Shown here piece after piece: positions 35,484 to 42,988 of a stretch of DNA of 64,000 bases (its first letter is position 1; each line of letters opens with the position of its first letter). The stretch spans positions 62,001 through 126,000 of the forward strand of contig NZ_SDMK01000004.1 in assembly GCF_004123295.1 (NCBI RefSeq). Direction: 5' to 3'. The DNA comes from Silvibacterium dinghuense (lineage in GTDB: Bacteria > Acidobacteriota > Terriglobia > Terriglobales > Acidobacteriaceae). A program made the translations under genes and the position numbers. The notes beneath the pieces were generated by a model, which was given only the letters and a program-made list of their open reading frames with translations, was not told the origin of the DNA and made no database searches.

Positions 35484-35511
35484 ATGATAAATCACTTGCA
35501 CCCATTAACAA
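35484..35511 (-). promoter_or_regulatory. Candidate sigma-70 promoter of tailspike copy B
   Basis: On the minus strand, TTGTTA (35506-35511) and TATCAT (35484-35489) are spaced by 16 bp and end 30 bp before the TTG start at 35453. The same -10 type and leader recur before copy A. No gene is seen between 35512 and 35664. Confidence 0.45.
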
Positions 35512-35664
35512 TTGAAGAAAACATTAGAAACTCGGGACACTCGAAGCAGGCCGACCTGACGCTTGCGGCGGTGATCCTCTGAACCAGTTGATCTCGAGGG
35601 CACTTTCATCGTTCGGCGGAATCACAATAGAAGCGAGATCCTTACGACTTCGGATGTGACGATG

Positions 35665-35874
35665 CTAGCCATTCAAGCCATTTCGCCGAGCCAGTTCCTC
35701 CAAGTTGACAATGGACCCATCGATGACCGACTTCACGACGAAGCGGAGTTCGCTGGACTCTTCATTGCCCCGCCGCTCCTCAAGGAGGAAGCGCGCCGCA
35801 GCTCGACTGAAGTGAATGGAGGACTTCCCCCTCCCCCTTCGCTCATTCTTTAGTTTGAAACCGAGCCCCCTCAC
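35665..35874 (-). CDS. Small basic phage-element protein of unknown function
   Basis: This 69-residue reading frame starts at GTG 35874 without a strong ribosome site. I do not recognise a family. It contains SRAAARFLLEERRG, nearly the same phrase as in the next small gene upstream (SRAAARQLLEEKRT at 35994-36212). That shared phrase is the main reason to think both are real, related proteins. The N-terminal part is rich in Arg and Lys and may be a wrong extension. Confidence 0.35.
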   Translation of the reverse strand: MRGLGFKLKNERRGRGKSSIHFSRAAARFLLEERRGNEESSELRFVVKSVIDGSIVNLEELARRNGLNG

Positions 35875-35993
35875 TCTCGCAGCGTTGATTCTCTGGGCCA
35901 GCTGCCCTTGAGGGGAGGGCCTTGCCCGGCAGGATCATCGCTGAAGCAAGGGATCTTCCCGCACCACCATGGTGCGAAATCCTTCTTCTGTGC

Positions 35994-36212
35994 TCATGCC
36001 CTGGGGGAAATAGCACATACGCAAGAAGCTGCCGCAGCACATTCTCGCCAAGGCGTGCACCACGGCCCCGAGTCGTCAGCCCCTGAGCAATCAGGCCGCG
36101 GCACGGACGAGATGATCGTCAAATAGTCTGCGTCAGTGCGTTTCTCTTCGAGCAACTGCCTGGCGGCCGCCCTCGACTTCTCTGACCCTAACTCGTAGTC
36201 ACCGGGTTTCAT
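35994..36212 (-). CDS. Small phage-element protein of unknown function
   Basis: This is a 72-residue protein beginning MKPGDYELGSEKSRAAARQL, with AAGAGG about 8 bp before ATG 36212. The first 40 residues are charged and probably helical; the rest contains five Cys. The phrase SRAAAR-x-LLEE is shared with the small frame at 35665. It sits between the small-terminase-like gene and the tailspikes on the same strand. No function is proposed. Confidence 0.45.
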   Translation of the reverse strand: MKPGDYELGSEKSRAAARQLLEEKRTDADYLTIISSVPRPDCSGADDSGPWCTPWRECAAAASCVCAISPRA

Positions 36213-36308
36213 TTTGCATCCTCTTCTCTGCGGTTAATGAAGCCTGCCCCTAGCTTCGAGTTGTTGCGGGTAACAGTGAGCCTTTGGCAGGCCCTACGCC
36301 GCATTTCA

Positions 36309-36785
36309 TTACTCTTGACCGTCGTTCCCTGTGGCGCTCTGCGCAATCGCGGTGAACCACCGCGGCAGCTTCCAGGACTGGGCATATTCCTCCAGTTCCT
36401 GAGTGCTCATGCGATCGAACAAGTCGTTCAGGCTCACTTGCTCAGTGCGTTCAATCCATTGGCCGGCAGCGTTGATCTTGCTGTATGCCTGGACAGCAGC
36501 GACGACCGCTGCCGCCGTGACGTCGACCTCTCCGGCCTTCTCGATGATCTTCTCGAGAGCTGCGCGGACGTTTCTCTGGCGCTTGGGGAAAAGACCAAAC
36601 GCGTGTGCGTGTCGGTAGACACTCGCGCGATCCGACAGACCGAACTCTTCTGCGATCGCTGCAGGACTGCGCCAGGCGATGAAAGCGGCATCGATATCCT
36701 CGCACTGAGCATGAGCGCAGATGGAGCAGGCGCGCCGATGACGACCGAGGTTCACTGGAGCATTCGTCGGCTGAAGCTTATTCAT
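36309..36785 (-). CDS. Small-terminase-like / phage HTH protein
   Basis: This is a 158-residue protein with GGAG 5 bp before ATG 36785. It has an N-terminal Cys cluster (CSICAHAQCEDID), a helix-turn-helix-like stretch (SPAAIAEEFGLSDRASVYRHAHAFGLF), a helical part (ALEKIIEKAGEVDVTAAAVVAAVQAYSKINAAGQW) and LNDLFDRMSTQELEEYAQS with a tail LPRWF. Such organisation is seen in small terminase subunits and related phage DNA-binding proteins. No large terminase follows it here, which is odd. It could instead be a regulator of the element. Confidence 0.5.
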   Translation of the reverse strand: MNKLQPTNAPVNLGRHRRACSICAHAQCEDIDAAFIAWRSPAAIAEEFGLSDRASVYRHAHAFGLFPKRQRNVRAALEKIIEKAGEVDVTAAAVVAAVQAYSKINAAGQWIERTEQVSLNDLFDRMSTQELEEYAQSWKLPRWFTAIAQSATGNDGQE

Positions 36786-36850
36786 TCAGGCTCCGGAATT
36801 CGCTGTCGATCGACTTCAAGGATTGATAGCGTAGGGCCCAGGAGGAAGCC

Positions 36851-37018
36851 ATGGATCTGATTGTGGTCTTCTCTGTCATCGTTCTGCTCTTCTTCGCTTT
36901 TGCCGTGGTGCATGAGGCATGGCACGACCGCAAATTTCCGCGGGATACCGGCATGCTGTTCCTCACATGGCTACTGGTTATCTGTGGCGCTACCTTTCTT
37001 GGCTTTCTCGCGAGCTAA
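36851..37018 (+). CDS. 55-residue two-helix membrane protein
   Basis: This small gene starts at ATG 36851 with a consensus AGGAGG 5 bp upstream, the best ribosome site in this part of the element. The product has two hydrophobic helices, LIVVFSVIVLLFFAFAVV and MLFLTWLLVICGATFLGFL, joined by a charged loop with His residues (HEAWHDRKFPRD). It resembles small holin-like or stress membrane proteins in shape only; no family is recognised. It lies on the strand opposite to its neighbours and overlaps the 3' end of the gene at 36971 by 48 bp. Confidence 0.55.
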   Translation: MDLIVVFSVIVLLFFAFAVVHEAWHDRKFPRDTGMLFLTWLLVICGATFLGFLAS

Positions 37019-38524
37019 TTGCAGCGCACCGCCTTGGGCTGCCCTCAGCAGGGCTCCAGGAGCGTTCGCGACTCGGGCGGCTGTCATCAGCGTTCTCGGC
37101 GAAGCCAGCACCGCAGGAGCAAGCAGGCTAATTGCTGCCCCTCTGACAGCGCCGGGAATTCCACCACCATTGCCATAGCCGTAAAGGCTGCCTCCAACGG
37201 ATCCGATCAGCGCTCCGGTGTGAGCCTTCAGCCTGCCGGCGACTCTCTGCGTGAAGGGCGCATTGAGATCCGCACTCTCCGCACGCTTGGCGACAGGAAT
37301 CAGGCCTCCGATCCTGCGATCCAGGTCTGCTGCCTCAGGCACGGCGCGATGGAACTCGTCCGTGAGAGCGCCATAGGCTCTGCGTGCGGTTCCAGTGACG
37401 CTAGGCGACACCTCCGGATTCCAGTTGTGCACAAACTCATTGCCGAAGCCGCGACGCAGGTTGAGCAGTTCCCGTGGAGTCACCTGCTCCGGAATCAGCT
37501 CTCCGGTATTGAACCGCTGGCTCAGGAACTTTGACATCGGCTGCAGTTGGCCTGCTTCCTTCTCGGCATTCTGTGCTGTCGCTCGACCGATAGCACTGCC
37601 GACGATTCCGCGGGCTGGGATCAGCGATCCTATCCGGTTCGGCTCAGTCGTAGGAATTACACCCGCAATGGGATGCGGCTGCGTCACGCGGCCGAACTCA
37701 TCAAGAACTGGCTCCTGGAGTAGACCAGAGATCGCAGGCCGCGGGCGAACACTGGCCACATCCGCAATCCGATCGAGTTGTGGATTCAGCTGATTGAGCG
37801 TTGCCTGCGCGCTGTTTGCGACAGCACGCGGAGAGTATCCCTTCGTCTCATCGAGAATCATGCGACCAGGCGTTCTGCCGTATGCCCGATCGGTCTTCCG
37901 GATACCGATGGCTGACTCAGCCAGAGCCGGCGCCACTGCGCGCATGCCCTCGCCGATAGCCCCGCCACCTGCGCCAGCCAGGGCACCGGAAGCAAAGCCA
38001 CCGCCCTGCATGGCATTGATTGCCCCAGATGTGAGCGCGTTGTATCCGACTCGTGCAAGTGGTGCTGCGGCGCGGCCGGCGCTAGGAATCAAAGAGGCAA
38101 TGCGGCCCGCCGCTTCCTCTTCTCCTAAGCCAGGGATGAGGAATTCGCCAGCCTGCTCGATGCCTCGACCAATGCCCTGCATGGTGCCATGCGGAGTGCT
38201 GGCCGCACTGAGCTGCGCACGGGCCTGCTGTGAGGAATGCCCTCCAACCAGCGGTGTCGTCAGCCAATTACCGATGCCTGGAATCTTGGCAACCGCGTTA
38301 TCTATGTTCGATACGTCCCCAGCGATTCCCTTGGCTGCGCCCTTGGCCAGATTGCTGGCACCAGACTTGATCGTGTCCCAAACGCCCTGATGCTGCGCGT
38401 CCCCGGTGCCAGCCTGCCAGAGCTTCCAGTCGTCGTTGCTCGAGACTGTGCTAGGCGATGCGCTGCCCTTTGCCTGCGAAGCCTTGTACTGCGCCGCCGC
38501 GTCTTCCCATGGATCCTGTGCCAT
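36971..38524 (-). CDS. Putative phage DNA-ejection / internal virion protein B
   Basis: This is a 517-residue protein; ATG 38524 gives the start MAQDPWEDAAAQYKAS, a DPW opening common in podovirus-type internal proteins. A Gly-Ala-rich hydrophobic centre (GAINAMQGGGFASGALAGAGGGAIGEGM) and helical ends suggest a protein that inserts in membranes during DNA ejection. It follows the gene at 38557 by 32 bp and probably forms one unit with it. The assignment rests on composition, length and context; I see no enzymatic motif. Confidence 0.5.
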   Translation of the reverse strand: MAQDPWEDAAAQYKASQAKGSASPSTVSSNDDWKLWQAGTGDAQHQGVWDTIKSGASNLAKGAAKGIAGDVSNIDNAVAKIPGIGNWLTTPLVGGHSSQQARAQLSAASTPHGTMQGIGRGIEQAGEFLIPGLGEEEAAGRIASLIPSAGRAAAPLARVGYNALTSGAINAMQGGGFASGALAGAGGGAIGEGMRAVAPALAESAIGIRKTDRAYGRTPGRMILDETKGYSPRAVANSAQATLNQLNPQLDRIADVASVRPRPAISGLLQEPVLDEFGRVTQPHPIAGVIPTTEPNRIGSLIPARGIVGSAIGRATAQNAEKEAGQLQPMSKFLSQRFNTGELIPEQVTPRELLNLRRGFGNEFVHNWNPEVSPSVTGTARRAYGALTDEFHRAVPEAADLDRRIGGLIPVAKRAESADLNAPFTQRVAGRLKAHTGALIGSVGGSLYGYGNGGGIPGAVRGAAISLLAPAVLASPRTLMTAARVANAPGALLRAAQGGALQLAREKAKKGSATDNQ

Positions 38525-38556
38525 TACTTCACCGTCCATCCGTCTTGAGTAGCCAG

Positions 38557-40188
38557 CTATTTTGCCTTGTTCACATCACCACCAGCCATGCCGATGTACT
38601 GATTGATCACCGACTTGTTCGGCGTACGCGCAGGCCCATCATCCGTTGCACCGAGATACTGCGCTTCGTTACGCGCCTTGGTGACATCCTCCACATAGCG
38701 CTCGCGTCCGAGATCGACCATTTGGCGCATCTGCTCAGGGCTCAACGTCACCCCCTGCAGGTAACCATCCTTGTCGAACTTCGCTTGCAGCCCCTGGAGA
38801 TATGGCATCGACTGCTGAGCTTCCTGGATGATGTCGCGGCTGAGGCGCGCGCCCTTCTGAAGTCCCATCGTCATACCGAGGTGATTGGCAAGCAGCGAGA
38901 GCATGGCCTGCTGGTTGTGGTTCTTGACCGCATCTTCATAGTTCTTCGCCATCACGTTGAAGCGCTCAGCCGAATCCATCGCCGGCTGATACGCCTTGAA
39001 GGCTGCCTGGCGCGTAGACACGTCCTGCTTGCCCTGGTCACGCTGATTGGCGTAGAAGTTTGTGACTTGCTGGCCGAGCGTCTTTCGGTCGCGATAAGCC
39101 TTCACGAAGGCGCGCTCGTCAGAAGAGAGTTGCTGGCCTTCGATCGACTTCGCAACCAGGGATTCATACCTCTGATCATCCTGTGCCGCCGATTCGCCCG
39201 GCTGCTTCAGCGCCTGAACCTGCCCAATCCCTGGAGCCGGGCGATACATGCCGGTCTGCTCGTTGTACTCGAGCGGCTCGTTGTTCATCCCGAGCATGCC
39301 GGTCACCGGCTTCCATTGGCCCGCAAGCTTCGTACGCAATTCCGGAGCAAGCTGATCTTCCGGAAGCGGCACGATCTTGTTATTCGCATCGAAGCCAAGA
39401 CCATGCTCGGCGAGCTGTGCCTCCATCTCCTGCTGAGCAGCTTTCCGCGCTTCAGGAATCTCCGCCGTGCGTGCATTCGCCTCTGCAGTCTGCGCTTTCT
39501 GCTCCTCTGTTTGCGCCTCATTCAACTGCTGCTTCTCTTCGTTGCCGATGCGGTTTTCGAGTCCCTGTTTCTGAAGTCCGAAGTTGATCGACGTGCCCGG
39601 AATGAGGGATGCGGCTGCGCCATGGAAAGGCAAACTAGCCCCGATGTCGGCGATGGTCGCCGGAACCTGCGCGATGCCACCGAGAATCTTGCCGAGGATC
39701 GGATGGTTCTGCCCGAAGTTGCTGTGCGTAATGCTGGAATAAACAGACTCGAGCGGCGCGTGGCGTCCGGCCATCATCGCTTGTTCCTGTTTGTCGCCGA
39801 TAAGCGTGCCGCGCGGATACTGCACCTGCTGGTTCACGGGAGCCAGCGCAGCCGTGCGACCGGCCATCTGCGGCACGTCAGGCATGACGGTTGTCGGCGC
39901 GATCGTCATCGCGGATGGCGTGGCCCCGAATGACAGAGGAGCAAGGTAGCCAGCATCTCGAGCGTGCGCGATGCCACCAGGAAGCTGCATAGGGGCAGGC
40001 GCGGCATCGGCCTGTGGCGCTCTATAAGCGGCCATCTGGACAGAATCCCGACCTGACAGGGTCAACGCACGTGTGGACTGCGGAGAGCCAGGAGCAGCCA
40101 TCTGCGGTACATCGCCCGCAGGAGGCACAAGGGTCAGCCTTCTCTGATTTGGATCGAGATTGAGCGTATATGGAGCCATCGTTGCCAT
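38557..40188 (-). CDS. Putative phage structural / ejection protein A
   Basis: This is a 543-residue protein. ATG 40188 (MATMAPYTLNLDPNQ) overlaps a 26-codon leader frame as TAATG. The first 150 residues are Pro-Ala-Met-rich; a hydrophobic stretch (ILGGIAQVPATIADIGASLPF) and a long coiled-coil-like segment (QKQGLENRIGNEEKQQLNEAQTEEQ) follow. The C-terminal half is helical and charged. Pairing with the Gly-Ala-rich neighbour suggests two internal virion proteins. No family is recognised with certainty. Confidence 0.5.
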   Translation of the reverse strand: MATMAPYTLNLDPNQRRLTLVPPAGDVPQMAAPGSPQSTRALTLSGRDSVQMAAYRAPQADAAPAPMQLPGGIAHARDAGYLAPLSFGATPSAMTIAPTTVMPDVPQMAGRTAALAPVNQQVQYPRGTLIGDKQEQAMMAGRHAPLESVYSSITHSNFGQNHPILGKILGGIAQVPATIADIGASLPFHGAAASLIPGTSINFGLQKQGLENRIGNEEKQQLNEAQTEEQKAQTAEANARTAEIPEARKAAQQEMEAQLAEHGLGFDANNKIVPLPEDQLAPELRTKLAGQWKPVTGMLGMNNEPLEYNEQTGMYRPAPGIGQVQALKQPGESAAQDDQRYESLVAKSIEGQQLSSDERAFVKAYRDRKTLGQQVTNFYANQRDQGKQDVSTRQAAFKAYQPAMDSAERFNVMAKNYEDAVKNHNQQAMLSLLANHLGMTMGLQKGARLSRDIIQEAQQSMPYLQGLQAKFDKDGYLQGVTLSPEQMRQMVDLGRERYVEDVTKARNEAQYLGATDDGPARTPNKSVINQYIGMAGGDVNKAK

Positions 40189-40268
40189 TAGAGACTGAAC
40201 CCCCATCTGTTTGAGATTTTCCAGATACTGCCAACTTCACGAATCACGGGAAATATCATGCCATCCAT
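40188..40268 (-). CDS. Possible 26-residue leader peptide coupled to the structural gene
   Basis: ATG 40268 has AGGAGG 7 bp upstream, and the frame (MDGMIFPVIREVGSIWKISN and six more) ends in TAA overlapping the next ATG as TAATG. The downstream gene has no good ribosome site of its own, so the leader could deliver ribosomes to it. It may also be chance. Between 40269 and the replication gene stop at 40482 nothing else is visible. Confidence 0.35.
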   Translation of the reverse strand: MDGMIFPVIREVGSIWKISNRWGFSL

Positions 40269-40481
40269 GGAAGAGCCTCCTGTTCTGTTGCCCGCTCAAC
40301 TTCACGATGATCGAAGAACGACCGGCAGGAGTTACTCAGGCCGACGCATGCCCATGACTCCGAGATCCTGCCAGTCGGTGATGACTCGGCCCGTGCGGAG
40401 TCGTATACGGTATCCGGCGCGCCATGTAAGCAGCACTTCAAGAGCGCACGATCACATGGAGAAAACGCGCTCAGATCGCTT

Positions 40482-41468
40482 CTACGCTCCACGAGCAGCG
40501 TTCTTCTCCGCGCGGTATCGCTCTGCTTCGAGTCGTGCATTGTCCATCTCCCTGAAGTGCTCTTGCGCCCTTTCGGCCATCGGGTTTCTGCGCTTTGCAT
40601 TGGGATCGTGCGGCGGCGATTCCCCTGGCTTCCACGGCCAACTCTCCGGCAGATTCCATTTCCCGGAGATGAAGAACTTGTGCGACGAGCCCCAGACCCA
40701 CTGCAGGCGCTCCGAATGCTCGCCAAGCAAATTCCACCGCGCCGTCATATGCTCCCGAGCTGCCGCCGCATCCACGCCGCTGAGCTTCATGTGCGCCTGC
40801 ATCACTTCGTGCAGATCTCGCTGCTCTCGCATGCCGAAGCAGCCAACGGCTTCGCAGAGGATTCTCAGCTCGAGCGAAGCGTCGGGTCGCTCTTGCGAAT
40901 CGACCGGTGGGGAGATTTTCAGATTCCGAACAGCAGGAACTACAGCGCGCGTCGAGACTGGCAGAGGAGAAGACTTGTCAGAAACACGGGGAGCCGAAGG
41001 CGAGCCGTTTTCTTCTTTCTTTACTTCTTCTTCTTTTTCTTTAGGGGCTACACTTTGTGACATCGCGTGACTGTCACACTCGGTCACGCTCGCGTCACGC
41101 TTTGAAGCTCGATGCTTCTGCTGGCGAAATTTATCCGCTTCTCGCTTCAAATCGAGGTTCTTGAGGTCACGATAATGGGCGAAGTTAACAATCCTCCATC
41201 CCCAAGAACGCTCTGCGGCCAAGCGTACGAGCCTGCGTCCTTCCTCTTCAGCAGAGCGACTGTCCGTATCGGGTTCCTCGAGCACGCTGAGAGCGCGCTC
41301 GACCACATCAAGTGGCACGCCCGTCTGGCGGGAGATGGCCCGGGGCGTCATGTCGACCTCGCCAGTCTTGTAGTCAGCGAGCTTCAGCAGATCTTCAAAG
41401 ACGTGGCGTACCTGCCAGTCATCAGCAATTGTGGAATCTAAGATCTGTCGAAATACTTTGACGAACAC
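40482..41468 (-). CDS. Phage replication-initiator-like protein
   Basis: This is a 328-residue protein. GTG 41468 is chosen because it shares one base with the stop of the preceding small gene (TAGTG) and has GAGGG about 8 bp upstream. The N-terminal 110 residues (VKVFRQILDSTIADDWQVRHVF, KTGEVDMTPRAISRQTGVPLDVVERALSVLE) read as a winged-helix domain of phage replication proteins. A charged linker with KEKEEEVKKEE follows, then a C-terminal helical domain with WNLLGEHSERLQWVWGSSHKFFISGKW. It sits right after the excisionase-like gene, as replication genes do in small temperate phages. No helicase or primase motif is seen. Confidence 0.6.
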   Translation of the reverse strand: MFVKVFRQILDSTIADDWQVRHVFEDLLKLADYKTGEVDMTPRAISRQTGVPLDVVERALSVLEEPDTDSRSAEEEGRRLVRLAAERSWGWRIVNFAHYRDLKNLDLKREADKFRQQKHRASKRDASVTECDSHAMSQSVAPKEKEEEVKKEENGSPSAPRVSDKSSPLPVSTRAVVPAVRNLKISPPVDSQERPDASLELRILCEAVGCFGMREQRDLHEVMQAHMKLSGVDAAAAREHMTARWNLLGEHSERLQWVWGSSHKFFISGKWNLPESWPWKPGESPPHDPNAKRRNPMAERAQEHFREMDNARLEAERYRAEKNAARGA

Positions 41469-41680
41469 TAGGCCGCCCTCGTTTCCGCAGCCCCAGATGC
41501 CTGCCCGTGAAGATCGCAGCACCTCATACCGCCTCCTGCCGGAGAGCTCGCACGCTGCGCTGTGCGGCAATCGTCAGAAGCGAACACTGAAGCGGCTCGA
41601 AGCTCTCTCCCGACCCGCAGGCGGCGCTTCTTGCGGCTGCGTTCGCGCGTGGTATGATTCCGCTTGTTCAAGAGATTCAT
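41468..41680 (-). CDS. Small Arg-rich protein translationally coupled to the replication gene
   Basis: The ATG at 41680 has GGGAAGG directly upstream, and the 70-residue product begins MNLLNKRNHTTRERSRKKRR. It is strongly basic in the first half and Cys/Gly-containing in the second. Its TAG overlaps the GTG of the replication-like gene by one base. I recognise no family; the basic part could bind nucleic acid. Confidence 0.45.
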   Translation of the reverse strand: MNLLNKRNHTTRERSRKKRRLRVGRELRAASVFASDDCRTAQRASSPAGGGMRCCDLHGQASGAAETRAA

Positions 41681-41687
41681 CCTTCCC

Positions 41688-41711
41688 AAGCCCGGTCTAT
41701 GCCGGGCTTTT
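41688..41711 (+). terminator. Terminator-like hairpin between excisionase-like and small gene
   Basis: AAGCCCGG and CCGGGCTT form an 8-bp stem with a 6-nt loop, followed on the plus strand by TTTTGCTTTC. For the leftward genes it lies in the leader of the small gene at 41680, where it could act as an attenuator. For plus-strand transcription it would be a normal terminator. Confidence 0.5.
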
Positions 41712-41735
41712 GCTTTCGCCTGAGAAACTTCCTTT

Positions 41736-41933
41736 TCAGGCAACGTCGCGATGCGCTGGAACAAAGCCTTCCTCGAGCACACGCTCGATCTCAGAAGCCG
41801 CAACCCGCACGCAGCGCCCCACACGGTACACGCTGATACGCCGTTCGCCGATCCAGTTCCGCAGCGTTTTCGGTTTAATAGCCAGCCGCACGGCCGCTTG
41901 CTCGACCGCCAGCAGTTCCTCATGATGTGCCAT
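41736..41933 (-). CDS. Excisionase-like helix-turn-helix protein
   Basis: This is a 65-residue MerR-like (HTH_17) protein. ATG 41933 has GGGGAG about 7 bp upstream. The sequence LLAVEQAAVRLAIKPKTLRNWIGERRISVYRVGRCVRV is typical of excisionases and AlpA-like regulators: winged helix, then a YRVGR beta-strand. It is divergent from the zinc-ribbon gene at 42098 and close to the integrase at 42989, which fits a role in directional excision. Confidence 0.75.
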   Translation of the reverse strand: MAHHEELLAVEQAAVRLAIKPKTLRNWIGERRISVYRVGRCVRVAASEIERVLEEGFVPAHRDVA

Positions 41934-42097
41934 ATCTGCACTCCCCTTGTATTGGGTGCTATCGCCATAGCTTTGCGCCACCGTGGCTACCCTTGAGCGC
42001 AATCATTACTTGACTACCTTTCCGTGTCGATTTATTTTGATTGGAATTTGTATATAGAAATATTCCATCAAAAATAGAGAACGGGAGATCTGGACAC

Positions 42098-42949
42098 ATG
42101 CCGTCGCAAAGCACGTCCAAGCTTCCGCCAATCAGAGTCTTGGCGGATTTGGACCCAGACGAATTCTTGAAAACGCTAAACAGCAAAAGCCTCAATGCTG
42201 GTCGCACTGCCAAGAGGCGTCCACAGGGAGCATTCCTTCACGGATTTTGGCTGGATAGACAAGATGCGAATGATCGTCTTCGCTATTACATCGATGAGTG
42301 GCTGGAGACAGGATGTCTGGGACGCGAAGAGAATCCCGAAAAGCGAGATATCCGAAAAGCAAAGGACGCCCATACCGCTTTTCGGAGGTTCAATAGCCTT
42401 GCGCGCTTCTCATTCGTAATCGATGGCGATGGGCTAGCTGCTATTAGAATGCCAAGCTTTCAAGAGATTCGAATGGCTGGGCCCTCTGATCACCAAGGAG
42501 ACACTTCTGCGGAGGTCGGATTCTCACTCTTCTTCTTGTGCGATTGGCATGTAAAGCTCGCAAAATGCCGAAATGACAAGTGCCGAGACTACTTCTTTCT
42601 TAAGCATTGGAGGCGGAACTATCGCGGAGGAACACTGTGCCAAGCGTGCAGAAACATATCGTATCGATCGCAGAACAGTCAGTCCGCTAAAAACGGAAGG
42701 GCTGAGAGAAAATCAGATTTATATATCAAACTGGCAAAGAAGTTCTCACGGGCAATTGCCAAGAGTGATGAGTGGTATTCAAATTCAAAACTGATAGACA
42801 AATTGGTTGACTACGCAAATGCCTGCATCTCCGAGGATGCGGATCTCGCTGCGCTTTATCGCGAGGGAATACAAAAAAAATGGTTTGGGTGGAATCAGAA
42901 CCGCGTAGGCATTAGTAACGCGGTACGGACCTTCCAAAACAAGCAATAG
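42098..42949 (+). CDS. Zinc-ribbon protein of unknown function (CGNR-like finger)
   Basis: This is a 283-residue protein. ATG 42098 has GGGAGA about 9 bp upstream; a TTG 57 bp earlier has no ribosome site. A four-Cys cluster C157-x4-C162-x18-C181-x2-C184 (AKCRNDKCRDYFFLKHW, then GTLCQACRN) should bind zinc, similar in spacing to CGNR-type fingers. The N-terminal part is helical and charged; the C-terminal 80 residues are helical with KKWFGWNQNRVGISNAVR. Codon use is visibly AT-richer than in neighbours, a sign of separate origin. It sits between excisionase and integrase, the usual place for cargo genes. Function unknown; a defence or regulatory role is only a guess. Confidence 0.6.
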   Translation: MPSQSTSKLPPIRVLADLDPDEFLKTLNSKSLNAGRTAKRRPQGAFLHGFWLDRQDANDRLRYYIDEWLETGCLGREENPEKRDIRKAKDAHTAFRRFNSLARFSFVIDGDGLAAIRMPSFQEIRMAGPSDHQGDTSAEVGFSLFFLCDWHVKLAKCRNDKCRDYFFLKHWRRNYRGGTLCQACRNISYRSQNSQSAKNGRAERKSDLYIKLAKKFSRAIAKSDEWYSNSKLIDKLVDYANACISEDADLAALYREGIQKKWFGWNQNRVGISNAVRTFQNKQ

Positions 42950-42988
42950 CGGACCATGGCTTCAAATAGATAAAAGAAAGGACCTACG

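Noticed and set aside
38458-39933. A 491-codon plus-strand frame opposite phage structural genes
   Set aside because: Composition is that of an antisense shadow (Leu/Arg/His-rich), with no start signal; the minus-strand frames fit the operon.
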